Positions 31,944-40,313 of a stretch of DNA of 64,000 bases are shown here, piece after piece. Numbering within the stretch: position 1 is the first letter of the stretch; each line of letters opens with the position of its first letter. The DNA lies in NCBI GenBank assembly GCA_027485995.1, contig JAIXPW010000077.1:62001-126000 (forward strand). The letters run 5' to 3'. The notes below the pieces were generated by a model. That model had not been told where the DNA came from, did not search any database, and saw nothing but the letters and a program-made list of their open reading frames with translations. Source of the DNA: Verrucomicrobiaceae bacterium. GTDB lineage: Bacteria; Verrucomicrobiota; Verrucomicrobiia; Verrucomicrobiales; Akkermansiaceae. A program made the position numbers and the translations under genes.

Positions 31944-32441
31944 TCAGAATAAAGACTGTTGTTCGATTTCGCCGCCGTCCCGGGGGGTAAGGGGCTGATG
32001 GGGGGAAATAGGATTTGATGGTTTCGAGTCTTCCGCATGCTCCACTGGCGGCAGTGGCGTGGTCGCGAAGGCCTTGAGCGTGTCAAACGGTGAGTTGAGC
32101 CCGTGCTTGACCCGGTCCTCGTGGCGGAAATAGAGGGCCGTGAACTTGAGCACCCGCCAGCCGAGGGCCTGAGCCGCGTTGAGCTTCTCACAGTCGCCCG
32201 TGAGGCCTCCAATTGAGGCGTGCCCGCCGACGTGCTTCTTTTTGCCAGTTGTTCCGTGGCCCTGGTATTCGATCGCCAGCTTCAGCGCTGGCACAGCGAG
32301 GTCGAATCGCCATTGCCGAACCGGGTGAAACCGGAACTCCTCAGCGAAATCGAGATTCAGCGAGCGAAGGATCAGCTTCAGATTCTCGATCTGCTTGTGG
32401 ATCTTCTTGGGCTTTGCGGGGGCCTTGGGTCTCGCTCTCAT
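31944..32441 (-). CDS. PD-(D/E)XK-like nuclease / resolvase-like protein
   Basis: Encodes 165 residues from the ATG at 32,441, overlapping the upstream stop. The core reads FRFHPVRQWRFDLAVPALKLAIEYQGHG, then DCEKLNAAQALGWRVLKFT: an acidic residue in WRFD, the A-I-E strand, and the D.EK.N.A...GW pattern. This matches small phage nucleases of the DUF559/VSR-like or Holliday-resolvase type with a PD-(D/E)XK fold. Its role may be to resolve branched replication or recombination intermediates. Confidence 0.65.
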   Translation of the reverse strand: MRARPKAPAKPKKIHKQIENLKLILRSLNLDFAEEFRFHPVRQWRFDLAVPALKLAIEYQGHGTTGKKKHVGGHASIGGLTGDCEKLNAAQALGWRVLKFTALYFRHEDRVKHGLNSPFDTLKAFATTPLPPVEHAEDSKPSNPISPHQPLTPRDGGEIEQQSLF

Positions 32442-33049
32442 GCCGCCCCCCTTTCGATTCGCTCCCGCACGACGCGGAGCGATGTTCCGGTGAGACGCGC
32501 GACTGTGATCATATTCTGGGTCCTCAGCCGCAGATGCGGAATCGGTCCCAGGGTGTTGAAGTTCGCGGTCACCTCGCGGAAGTGGGCGGGCTTTGGCCAT
32601 CCGCCAAAGTTCCAGAGCCAGATCAAGCGAAGCTTTCGCAGGTAGGTCCACGGGCTGACTCCGGGGCTGGAGTAGCTCCTCACGAACTCCGCGAAAGAGG
32701 CCGCCCCTTTCGGGCTCGAACTTTCGTTCCACAGCCGTCGCATTCCACGGCGTCGGATCTCTGGAATCCGGTAAAATGCCGCCCTGGCTTCCCTCCAAGT
32801 CGCCGCAGCTCTATCGCGAAAAAGGCGGGTGATAAGCACCTCGCGGGCGTCCATCATTGCCTGACGCTCTTCCACCGTAGTGAAAGCCGGTTTGATCTCA
32901 GCCTGCAGATCTGGGAAGAGCGCCACCTCTTCGCGCTTTGCGGCGACTTTCGCCGCCTCCTTGTCGACCGCGCGGCGGGCCGCAGCGACCCGTCGCGGAG
33001 ACCATCCCTTGAGGTTTCGCCAGGTCCATTCGCATGCGGTGAACTTCAT
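32438..33049 (-). CDS. Hypothetical basic protein
   Basis: Encodes 203 residues, Arg-rich and helical (VAAARRAVDKEAAKVAAKREE; ATWREARAAFYRIPEIRRRGMRRLW). The last 40 residues (NMITVARLTGTSLRVVRERIERG) could be an HTH. No known family. Overlaps link it to the methyltransferase upstream and the nuclease downstream. Confidence 0.55.
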   Translation of the reverse strand: MKFTACEWTWRNLKGWSPRRVAAARRAVDKEAAKVAAKREEVALFPDLQAEIKPAFTTVEERQAMMDAREVLITRLFRDRAAATWREARAAFYRIPEIRRRGMRRLWNESSSPKGAASFAEFVRSYSSPGVSPWTYLRKLRLIWLWNFGGWPKPAHFREVTANFNTLGPIPHLRLRTQNMITVARLTGTSLRVVRERIERGAA

Positions 33050-34803
33050 GCCGCCCCCCTTTCCAGAATGTCCGCAGCCTCTTCAGCATCGACCAAGGCC
33101 GACACGTCTGGATTCTGCGACACCACGGCCGCAACGATGGCCCTCGCAAGCCTACGCGGGACGCTGTTCCCGATCTGCTTGACCTGGTCAGTCTTCGTCC
33201 CGCTGAACTTGTAGCCTTTCGGGAAACCCTGAGCGGCCGCAAGCTCATGCGGCTGCAGCATCCGGAACCGGATATCGAGCAGGTAGCGGTTGCCTTCGAG
33301 CTCGATCACCGGTCTGACCAATCCCATCCGATCCTTGCACGTGACCGTGTCCATCGGACGGTCCAGCGACTTTGCTCCCCCGGTGCCGTAGTAGGAAACG
33401 AGGAAGGGCTCGATCAGAGCGATCGCCCCTGCCGTCGCGACGGTGGGCATCGGCTCAGAGACGGGCCTCAACCGGCCGTCGCTTTGCTGAGGGAGAAGAT
33501 GAGGCTCGATCAGCGCCATGTCTCCACGGTTCCCGCAGATCGTCGGCATCGGCTCGGCGAGTGACTTCGCGCGTGATCCTTCACCGGCTCGGCTCTCGCC
33601 GTTGGCTGTCTTCACCAAGAACGGTTCAGCAACGTAGAGATGCGAGGCATGCGCAGTTACCGTGGGAGCGGGCAGGTCGATGTCCGCTGCATCACTCCGG
33701 CCCTTCATGTTGACCAGATACGGCTCGGCGAGGGCGTGATGGGTGCCGCTTGCGGTCACAGTTCCAAGAGGCTCGTCAAGGCTATGGGCTGTCCCCCCGA
33801 GGTGCGAAGGGCTTGATCCTTTCAACTCGACGAGGAAAGGCTCGGCAACGCCGTGTCTCGCCTTCGTGGTGACAGTCGAGAGAGGTTCGTCCGCAGACCA
33901 CATGCCGCTGCCGCTCTGGTGGTCCCATGCAACAATGAACGGCTGGGCCAGCGCTCCGGCTCCATGACTGGTCACGGTCGGGATTGGCTCGTCAAGATCA
34001 TGGGTGCGCGGCTCCTGTCCCGGTCGCTCTCCGAACTGAGGCACGATGAATCCCTTCAGCCCGAACTTCCGCAGCCCTGCCATGATGCGGGCCATCGTCT
34101 TCGGGCTGAGCGGCTTCTTCCGTTCGAAGATCGAACCAGAGGGGAGTGACCAGTCGATGGTTTCGCGCGCGGCGACCCACTGCCGGGTGGCGAGCAGATC
34201 AGGATTCCGAACGTGTGTCGGACTCGGCCACACGATTCGCCGGCGTCCGCGCACTGCCTGGATGAACAGCCGGGTGCGTGTCGTTGGGTCGCCGTAGTGG
34301 GCGGCACAAAGCATCCGGTGATCGACCTTGTAGCCGAGGCTTCGAAGGGCCTCCAGCCATGCCTGGAACGTCGCGCCCTTCTTGCTCGCCAGCGGGCGAC
34401 CATTGCTGCCGATCGGTCCCCATGTCTGGAACTCAGGAACGTTCTCGATCAGGATCACCGGCGGCCGCAAGGCTTCCGCCCATCGCACCACGCACCACGC
34501 GGTCGCGCGGGACTGATCGTTGATGGGCTTGCCCCCTCTGGCGATGGAGTGATGCGTGCATTCTGGAGAGGCCCACAGGAGATCCAGTTCACCCTCGCCG
34601 AAAAGCTCGCGCGGATTGATCGCGTCGATGCCCGTGCAGAGGTGTCGAGATCCAGGGTGATTGCTCGTGTGCGTCTCAATGGCAACCGGCCAGTGGTTCA
34701 CGGCCGTGAGGCGCGGTGATTTGCCGAGGAACTCCACGGCCTCGATCGCTCCCGTGGACGTGCCCCCAGCTCCGCAGAAAAGGTCAGCGATGTGGAAGTT
34801 CAC
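33046..34803 (-). CDS. DNA cytosine-5 methyltransferase with seven internal repeats
   Basis: Encodes 585 residues from a GTG at 34,803, which overlaps the upstream stop and follows a G-rich ribosome site. Motif I is DLFCGAGG (7-14), the catalytic loop SPECTHHS with C82, ENV at 121-123, GDPTTRTRLF as motif VIII, and QIGNSVPRRLARAI near the C-terminus. Between residues about 270 and 500 seven copies of a 20-25 residue unit (D-E-P-x-x-T-V-T...A-E-P-F-L-V) replace an ordinary target-recognition domain. It methylates cytosine in phage DNA, probably against restriction. Confidence 0.85.
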   Translation of the reverse strand: MNFHIADLFCGAGGTSTGAIEAVEFLGKSPRLTAVNHWPVAIETHTSNHPGSRHLCTGIDAINPRELFGEGELDLLWASPECTHHSIARGGKPINDQSRATAWCVVRWAEALRPPVILIENVPEFQTWGPIGSNGRPLASKKGATFQAWLEALRSLGYKVDHRMLCAAHYGDPTTRTRLFIQAVRGRRRIVWPSPTHVRNPDLLATRQWVAARETIDWSLPSGSIFERKKPLSPKTMARIMAGLRKFGLKGFIVPQFGERPGQEPRTHDLDEPIPTVTSHGAGALAQPFIVAWDHQSGSGMWSADEPLSTVTTKARHGVAEPFLVELKGSSPSHLGGTAHSLDEPLGTVTASGTHHALAEPYLVNMKGRSDAADIDLPAPTVTAHASHLYVAEPFLVKTANGESRAGEGSRAKSLAEPMPTICGNRGDMALIEPHLLPQQSDGRLRPVSEPMPTVATAGAIALIEPFLVSYYGTGGAKSLDRPMDTVTCKDRMGLVRPVIELEGNRYLLDIRFRMLQPHELAAAQGFPKGYKFSGTKTDQVKQIGNSVPRRLARAIVAAVVSQNPDVSALVDAEEAADILERGAA

Positions 34804-35366
34804 GCTGCCCCCCTTTCCCATGGCTCGCGGAACGTCATGCCCACGAACTGGAAGACGTCCGCTTCGCTCATCACCTGATGCTTCTCCCCCATCGGTCCGG
34901 TGAATCCGGCTCCGTAGGGGTTCCACTTCCAGCCCTTCGCCTGCGCGGCGGCCGCGATGGCCATATTGGATTCCTTCGGTCCGGTTCGGCAGACCAGGTA
35001 GTTCCACCAGTTCGCCTCGCTGGCGGTGAAGAGGTCGACCGGAATTCCGGTGGACACGTGCACCGCCAGCTTGTTCTTTCCTCCCCATGAGGTTCCACCG
35101 GCGACGTTCTCGCGTCGTTCCAGGACTCCTGTGTTCAGGAGCTCGTCGATTCGCTCGCTGGCCAGATCGAAATCCTGAGAGTGGATCAGGTCGACCTGCC
35201 GCCGCTCGAACCGAGGGACGAACAGGATCTCGACGTCGGCCACCGTGGCCTTTCGTCTCCTGAGGCTCCCGGCCACAATCAGCCGCTTGGTGACAGGTTC
35301 CAACGCCTGGCAGAGTTCGCGGGCCACTGGCAGCGCAGCAGCGCGTTCAAAGCGCTGCTTGCTCAC
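34800..35366 (-). CDS. PolX-like nucleotidyltransferase
   Basis: Encodes 188 residues from a GTG at 35,366, overlapping the ASCH gene stop. RLIVAGSLRRRKATVADVEILFV has the GSLRR helix and the acidic pair of family X polymerases (here D44-x-E46, not D-x-D), and GIPVDLFTA supplies the third acidic residue. NWWNYLVCRTGPKESNMAIAAAAQAKGWKWNPYGAGF matches the PolX thumb region (TGS..FN...A...G). Fingers and lyase domains are absent. A repair or end-modification role is likely; activity with E46 is uncertain. Confidence 0.65.
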   Translation of the reverse strand: MSKQRFERAAALPVARELCQALEPVTKRLIVAGSLRRRKATVADVEILFVPRFERRQVDLIHSQDFDLASERIDELLNTGVLERRENVAGGTSWGGKNKLAVHVSTGIPVDLFTASEANWWNYLVCRTGPKESNMAIAAAAQAKGWKWNPYGAGFTGPMGEKHQVMSEADVFQFVGMTFREPWERGAA

Positions 35367-35743
35367 TTCGGGGCCTCCACTTCCACCGGGAAGAATCCGA
35401 GCTTCCCGCGAAGGAACTGGAACGGAAGCGGCTTGGCGTTCTTCAGCACGAAACCGAAGTCGCCGAAGAACCAAGGAGAGGCGTCCTGATCGACACAATC
35501 GACGATCTCGACAGTCCCGACGATGCCGCCGCGCTCCAGATCATCAAAGGCCGGGAGCGTCACTCCTTGATCTTCAGCCAATGCCTGTGCGTCGCCGTAT
35601 TCCTCGCGAGTCATGCCTTTGGAGGCATGCACCGCGATTGTTCCTCGGACGCGTGTCGACCAGTTCCGGTTCTCGATGTCCTTGTGACCGTTGACGATCA
35701 GCCATGCCCACGGCTGGCGGATGGAGAGAGCCATGAGTTTCAA
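35363..35743 (-). CDS. ASCH-domain protein
   Basis: Encodes 126 residues from a TTG at 35,743: GGAGGTG lies at ideal spacing for TTG and is too far from the ATG at 35,734. ALSIRQPWAWLIVNGHKDIENRNW is the ASCH signature (SIRQPWA..I..G.K..E.R), followed by GTIAVHASKG and GGIVGTVEIVDCV. ASCH proteins have a PUA-like beta barrel that binds RNA or modified nucleotides, and some hydrolyse N4-acetylcytidine. Phage versions lack a defined role. Confidence 0.8.
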   Translation of the reverse strand: MKLMALSIRQPWAWLIVNGHKDIENRNWSTRVRGTIAVHASKGMTREEYGDAQALAEDQGVTLPAFDDLERGGIVGTVEIVDCVDQDASPWFFGDFGFVLKNAKPLPFQFLRGKLGFFPVEVEAPK

Positions 35744-36213
35744 GACGCACCTCCTTCCTGCGATTCGACTGCTTCGGCTTTCGGCTCCTTGTAACCCATC
35801 AGGAACTCGCGAATCGCCAGCATCTCGGGGCAGCGATGGAAGCTCTCCACGTAGATCCTCGGCTTGTTGAGGTTGTGGCCGTTCAAGCGGAGATACTCCT
35901 TGCAGCCCTCCTCAGTGAATGCCGCCATGCGGAATTCCCAGAAGTGTTTGATCCCCCGCTTGGTGTGACGTTTCAGTTCGGCCTGCTGTTCTTCAGTCAG
36001 GTTCCATTCAAACTCGTTTCCGAGTTCATTGAGGCGGGCTGCGGTTTCCGTATCAACTTCACTCCAATCCTCATCCAACCAAACGTCCTCATCGCCTTCG
36101 CCAGGCTCAACGCCAATGGATTGGCGCTCCTGCACGATAAACATTGGGTTCTGAGTGTATCGGTTGTCCTGAGTGCGGAGCCGCTCGCCTATCGCTGACA
36201 AATGATTGCTCAT
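35740..36213 (-). CDS. Hypothetical acidic protein
   Basis: Encodes 157 residues from the ATG at 36,213 (MSNHLSAIGERLRTQDNRYTQNPMFIVQERQ). Features are VWLDEDWSEVDTETAARLNELGNEFEW and a C-terminal helical part (FTEEGCKEYLRLNGHNL, MLAIREFLMGYKEP). It resembles phage accessory proteins located beside YqaJ exonucleases, but I cannot name a family. Confidence 0.55.
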   Translation of the reverse strand: MSNHLSAIGERLRTQDNRYTQNPMFIVQERQSIGVEPGEGDEDVWLDEDWSEVDTETAARLNELGNEFEWNLTEEQQAELKRHTKRGIKHFWEFRMAAFTEEGCKEYLRLNGHNLNKPRIYVESFHRCPEMLAIREFLMGYKEPKAEAVESQEGGAS

Positions 36214-36851
36214 GCGGCCTCCTTTCCGAGCAGCTTCGGCATGACCTCTTTCCGGCGCTGAGCGTAGTAGAGCAGGAACCGGTCGAGCGCGTCCGCCATC
36301 TTGTCGGTGTAGCTGTCCCACTCCACGCGCGTGATGAACGGCGCGAGTCCCGGGCAGTAGCTCATGAAGTACCAGTAGCGCAGACCGGTGACGGCCATCG
36401 AGCCATGCACCTGCGGCTTGTATTTCGCAGGCAGTTCGCCATCGACCAGGTAGCGGGCGTGATGCTTCGACAGCGGGCATTTCAGTTCGAGGCCTGCAAT
36501 CGGCTCCGGATGGTCTGGGCTGTAGATCAGCGAATCCGGAGAGCATCCGATCACCTCGTCGTCGCGGGTGATGAATCCGACCTCTCGGGTTTCAAGATCC
36601 ATGATCTCGCTGAAGGTCTCGCGGGCCTCAGGCTCGAGTTCGTTGCCTCGGTCCGTGTGGGCATTGCCCTCCCAGACCACTTCGTCAGGGCGGATGCACT
36701 GAGCGGCGAGTTCAAGGGCGAAGTCATCCCACTGTGAGGAGTCCTTGCCGGTGGGAGTGAGCAGGCGGTCGAACTGGCTCGCAGTCGGACGGCCGGCACG
36801 CGCGCGGAACCATGCTTCGGAGCGTTGCTCCATGTCGGGCCAGATCTTCAT
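36210..36851 (-). CDS. YqaJ-family exonuclease (lambda exonuclease-like)
   Basis: Encodes 213 residues. QRSEAWFRARAGRPTASQFDRLL is the YqaJ N-terminal signature, then RGNELEPEARETFSEI, GCSPDSLIY (catalytic Asp), LELKCPLSKHHARYL (E-x-K) and YKPQVHGSMAVTG (Q...Q-type helix). This is a complete 5'-3' exonuclease that resects double-stranded DNA ends. With the annealing protein upstream it forms a two-gene recombination pair of the lambda Red type. Confidence 0.85.
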   Translation of the reverse strand: MKIWPDMEQRSEAWFRARAGRPTASQFDRLLTPTGKDSSQWDDFALELAAQCIRPDEVVWEGNAHTDRGNELEPEARETFSEIMDLETREVGFITRDDEVIGCSPDSLIYSPDHPEPIAGLELKCPLSKHHARYLVDGELPAKYKPQVHGSMAVTGLRYWYFMSYCPGLAPFITRVEWDSYTDKMADALDRFLLYYAQRRKEVMPKLLGKEAA

Positions 36852-37183
36852 GCGTCCTCCTTCCTCTTTTTGGATGGCGTCACTTCCATCCCGAGTTCCT
36901 CGGCCATGAGTTTGAGGTAGTGCAGGCGGATCTTTTTACCGATGTCCGATCGCCGCATTGTGTCGATCAGAGCTTCAGCGGCGACCTCTGGGCCGGAACC
37001 GAATTCAATCCGGCGTTCGGTTACGCCTTTGCCCATGACATTGCCGCATGCCGCGAGATAGCGAACCGTCGTGAGCCCGCCTGGACTGATCATGACTTCT
37101 GCCTGCATTGAGGCCGGAAGCTTCTCGTCAGCCGCCTTGAAGATCTCGCGAGCGTGATGCTCCATTTGTTCGAGAAGGTTCAC
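36848..37183 (-). CDS. Hypothetical protein between exonuclease and coiled-coil genes
   Basis: Encodes 111 residues from a GTG at 37,183, supported by AAGGAGGTGG just upstream and overlap with the preceding stop. EQMEHHAREIFKAADEKLP, then VMISPGGLTTVRYLAACGNVMGKG. The last ten residues are a Lys-rich tail. No family is recognised. Confidence 0.55.
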   Translation of the reverse strand: MNLLEQMEHHAREIFKAADEKLPASMQAEVMISPGGLTTVRYLAACGNVMGKGVTERRIEFGSGPEVAAEALIDTMRRSDIGKKIRLHYLKLMAEELGMEVTPSKKRKEDA

Positions 37184-38172
37184 TTCGCCACCTCCTTCTT
37201 GTTGGCGATTCCCCAAGCTGCTCCAACGGACTGCGCGAAGGCCTCGGCGCGGTCCTTGTTGGCCTGAACCGTAAGAGCTTCGCGTGCCGCCCGGAGCGGT
37301 GCGAACGCCTCGAGCACCTTCTTGGCGAAGGCATCCCACTCGTCATCCTCCACAGGCTGCGCGGCGGGCTGAGGTGGTGCCTTCGGGGCTCCGGGCTTCG
37401 GCGGTGCCGGTGGCACCATCGGGACCACGTTGGCGGGTGCCGCTGGCCGGTCCGGCGCTGCGGTTTCCTGCTTCATGGCCGCGATCTCGGCTTTCGCCTT
37501 TGCCGCTTCCTGCTGCAGTCGCTTCTGTTCGTCGGCGGCTCGCTTGGCTTCGAACCGTCGGCGGAGTTCCGCCTCGACGGCCTCGGGCGATTTGATTTCC
37601 AGATCCTCGCGGTCCATCACGAGTTCCGGTCCGTGAGCGGTCACGAAGGAGTCGATCTGGCCACGGGATTTCTCGATCAGCGCGTTGTAGGACTTCACGG
37701 TGGTCTCCAACGCCTTGGCCATGTTGTCGAACGACTTCTTGCCTGCGATGGCATTCACCAGAAGCGCCTCGTAGCCCTTCCTGTGACGAGGCGCACAGAT
37801 CAAGAGTGCCTCGGCTTCCTTCAGGAGCTCGGCCTTTCGGTCAGCCTTCCGCTTGGTGATCTGCTTTCCGAGATCGAGCCTGGCCTTGGAGAGATCACCG
37901 GCGAGCCCGTCGATCTGGGAGAAAAGTTCATGGAGTTGCTCGGCATCCGCGAGGGCCTTCTCCTTCGCGGCTTTCAACGATGCCTCGGCGGCCGCGATCG
38001 CTTTCGCGTCGGAGTCCGCCTGGTCGAAGTCGTCGTCGGTCACGAGGTTCCGGTTGATCTCTGAGAGTCGGGCTCGGACCATCTCGGCAAAGGCCGGAAA
38101 GTTCGAGCTGATGACTTCGCCGCGGGCCTCAATGGCGAGGGTCAGGATTTCAGGTGTTGCTGTCTGGGACAT
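37180..38172 (-). CDS. Coiled-coil protein beside recombination genes
   Basis: Encodes 330 residues: a long coiled coil (about 55-135 and 190-235), then a Pro-rich linker (PMVPPAPPKPGAPKAPPQPA) and a C-terminal helical part. The arrangement resembles DUF1351-type proteins that accompany phage annealing proteins. It lies between the annealing protein and the exonuclease. Its role may be to scaffold or regulate the pair. Confidence 0.55.
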   Translation of the reverse strand: MSQTATPEILTLAIEARGEVISSNFPAFAEMVRARLSEINRNLVTDDDFDQADSDAKAIAAAEASLKAAKEKALADAEQLHELFSQIDGLAGDLSKARLDLGKQITKRKADRKAELLKEAEALLICAPRHRKGYEALLVNAIAGKKSFDNMAKALETTVKSYNALIEKSRGQIDSFVTAHGPELVMDREDLEIKSPEAVEAELRRRFEAKRAADEQKRLQQEAAKAKAEIAAMKQETAAPDRPAAPANVVPMVPPAPPKPGAPKAPPQPAAQPVEDDEWDAFAKKVLEAFAPLRAAREALTVQANKDRAEAFAQSVGAAWGIANKKEVAK

Positions 38173-38175
38173 GGC

Positions 38176-39141
38176 TCAGAAAAGAGTTTGGGGTTTGGTT
38201 TCGGTGACGGGCGTTGTTGCTGGCGTGTCGCCCCACGGGGCCTCCGGCATGTTCTTGAGTTCCTCCTCGGTGATGACCTTTTCGGCCTGCGGCTCGGCTG
38301 CGCTTTCCATGCGCATGGAATCGCTCGGAGCGGTCGCCTTGAACGGGTCGATTGGTTCGCCGGTGCCGGCCGATTTGCTCGATGCCTCGAACCAGTCATC
38401 CGGTCCGCTCATGCCATCGATCATCGAGCGAAGGATCTTCCGGAGCTGGATCACTTGGGCGGGAGTGATGGCATCCATCCGGCGCTGAATCCGCTTCTCG
38501 ATCTGGTCCTTCGTGACCCGCCAGGCGGCGAAGGCCTCGAGGATCTTCTTCTGCGCCTCGGTCGATGTGTCCGCTGAGGCGCTCAAGGTCGCGTCGCACT
38601 GGCGCACAGCCTCGTCGATCACGTCGCCGGGGATCACTCCGAGAATGCAGGCGCGGAGTCGGCGAGCGCCTTGGTTGGCCACGAGTTCGTAGATGTCGCG
38701 AGGATCGGTCAGTGCCTTCGCGCCTTGCCGGGTGTGCCGCTCGTGACGCACCTGGAACACTTTCACCTGTCGGGTGTTCGTTTCGAGGTCCCACGCGAAG
38801 GCCTCGACGGTCGATTCCCCGTCGCGCTGCTCAAGTTCGCGGATTCCGAACTGAAGGTTGCCCCATTGCTGGGCCACCGATTCGGCAAGGCGGATCGAGG
38901 GCCCGCTGATGTCGGTGCCGCCTCGGGCGTAGGTGTAGAGCGCCTGCTCGGCCAGCGATGTCCTCGAGCATGAGTTCAAGATCCGGTCGAGGGCCTGCTT
39001 CACGTCGCGCGGGAAGCGCTTGGCGATGATCATTGCTGCCTGGACCTCCTGGATGGCGCGTTGGCCTTCGGTGTCGATCATGGCGCCGCCGGTGCGGGCC
39101 TGCTGGCTGATATCTTGGAGAGATGGGAGATGGGGATTCAT
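38176..39141 (-). CDS. Putative single-strand annealing protein
   Basis: Encodes 321 residues. AAMIIAKRFPRDVKQALDRILNSCSR, ALYTYARGGTDISGPSIRLAESVAQQWGN, AFAWDLETNTRQVKVFQVRHERHTR and LTDPRDIYELVANQGARRLRACILGVIPGDV form the conserved core of a phage protein family found with YqaJ exonucleases in place of RecT or Beta. The role in annealing complementary strands is inferred from that association. The C-terminal 70 residues are a variable linker ending in an acidic tip (TPVTETKPQTLF) like single-strand-binding partners. Confidence 0.65.
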   Translation of the reverse strand: MNPHLPSLQDISQQARTGGAMIDTEGQRAIQEVQAAMIIAKRFPRDVKQALDRILNSCSRTSLAEQALYTYARGGTDISGPSIRLAESVAQQWGNLQFGIRELEQRDGESTVEAFAWDLETNTRQVKVFQVRHERHTRQGAKALTDPRDIYELVANQGARRLRACILGVIPGDVIDEAVRQCDATLSASADTSTEAQKKILEAFAAWRVTKDQIEKRIQRRMDAITPAQVIQLRKILRSMIDGMSGPDDWFEASSKSAGTGEPIDPFKATAPSDSMRMESAAEPQAEKVITEEELKNMPEAPWGDTPATTPVTETKPQTLF

Positions 39142-39231
39142 GGATATGGTGATTCTTGGGTATCAAATTTCAGCCCGCCCCCTGCCCTGCATGGGCAACG
39201 TCAACGTGGGGGCGGGCATCCTTGGAAAACT

Positions 39232-39603
39232 TCAGGCCTCGAACTTCGCGACCTCTTTGCCTTCGATCGAAACAGTCATGCTGTCTCCGGGACGAAGCGC
39301 CTTCTTCAGACCCTCCATCGGAAGCTCCGGCTGATTCGGATCCGGCAATCTCGCCTGGATCTTCGACGTGTATTTCGTCGTGAACGAAACCTGTGACTCG
39401 ATGGCGTTGCCTTCGAGATCCACGGTGACCGCGATGGACAGTTTCAGAGGCGGGAAATCCTTCTCGGCTTCCTGTGCCTCCTCAATGTTCTCGTGCCACG
39501 ATTTCAGGATGTCGTCCTGTCGCTCACTGAGGAGTTCGCGGACCTGATCGACGATGGTTTCGTTGAACGCCTCCATGCGTTCGTTGCTGATGTTTTTACT
39601 CAT
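39232..39603 (-). CDS. Hypothetical protein
   Basis: Encodes 123 residues from the ATG at 39,603 (MSKNISNERMEAFNETI). The N-terminal half is helical and acidic; the C-terminal half has beta strands (LKLSIAVTVDLEGNAIESQVSFTTKYTSKIQ). The pattern is common in phage early proteins but unnamed. Confidence 0.6.
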   Translation of the reverse strand: MSKNISNERMEAFNETIVDQVRELLSERQDDILKSWHENIEEAQEAEKDFPPLKLSIAVTVDLEGNAIESQVSFTTKYTSKIQARLPDPNQPELPMEGLKKALRPGDSMTVSIEGKEVAKFEA

Positions 39604-39622
39604 GCTGCTCGTGCGTTTGGTG

Positions 39623-39934
39623 TCAGTGATCTCCGGGCATCTTCTGGCCCGGTTCAGGTCGTGGGGTGTCAAACGGGCGCTGCCAGGCACCCGTCTGGGA
39701 AAGTTGGTGCCGCTCAATGGCGGCGAAGTGGATGTCGGCCCTGCGGAAAGCGGCCCAGAACATCCGGAGAGTGAAAATGGCCACGGCGGCGAGCAGCGCG
39801 GACCAGACCGATCCCGCTTTCGCGAGAGCTACCGTTCCGTAGCCCGCATGCACTGCGACGATCAGGAAACCAAGGGCCTGCCAGTAGGCGGAATGCGCCC
39901 TTTGCTCGGTGATCTGGAGAAGGCGCGGGCTCAT
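39623..39934 (-). CDS. Small membrane protein
   Basis: Encodes 103 residues with two hydrophobic segments (YWQALGFLIVAVHAGYGTVALA and WSALLAAVAIFTLRMFWAAF) and a polar C-terminal tail. Its place in the early operon rather than in the lysis cassette suggests a role other than holin, for example exclusion of other phages. This is inference. Confidence 0.55.
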   Translation of the reverse strand: MSPRLLQITEQRAHSAYWQALGFLIVAVHAGYGTVALAKAGSVWSALLAAVAIFTLRMFWAAFRRADIHFAAIERHQLSQTGAWQRPFDTPRPEPGQKMPGDH

Positions 39935-40068
39935 GACTCGCCCTCCTGTTCGGATTCATCCTCAGGGATCTGACAGTTGGTCGATCCGCAGGATTGGCAT
40001 TCGGTATGGGTCAACTCGATGAGCGGACCCATCCAGAGAACCGGACCGCCACAGATTGAGCAGATCAT
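39931..40068 (-). CDS. Small zinc-ribbon protein
   Basis: Encodes 45 residues from the ATG at 40,068, with AAAGGAGGTCGC upstream as ribosome site. CSICGGPV...CQSCGSTNC forms a probable zinc ribbon, followed by an acidic tail. It has four-base overlap on both sides. Confidence 0.6.
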   Translation of the reverse strand: MICSICGGPVLWMGPLIELTHTECQSCGSTNCQIPEDESEQEGES

Positions 40069-40313
40069 GCGACCTCCTTTCGATTCATCAGCCCTGCCTT
40101 CTCTGCGAGCCATGCAGTTCCGCCCGCAACAGCCTCAGCCTCGCTCTTCCACTCGCCTGGCAATGTGACCCCAGCCGAAACGGCGGTGACCACCACGTCG
40201 AGGCGTTCGGTGTTGATAGTGACCTTGGCGGTGACACCTTTTCGAAGGAGCCATTTCGCTCGATCTTGAATGCTTGTGAGCGCCTCGAACTCCTTTTTGT
40301 CTTTGGGTTTCAT
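40065..40313 (-). CDS. Hypothetical protein
   Basis: Encodes 82 residues from the ATG at 40,313 (MKPKDKKEFEALTSIQDRAKWLLRKG). It combines a basic helix with a beta segment (AKVTINTERLDVVVTAVSAG) and ends NRKEVA. Overlaps with both neighbours support it. No family is recognised. Confidence 0.6.
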   Translation of the reverse strand: MKPKDKKEFEALTSIQDRAKWLLRKGVTAKVTINTERLDVVVTAVSAGVTLPGEWKSEAEAVAGGTAWLAEKAGLMNRKEVA

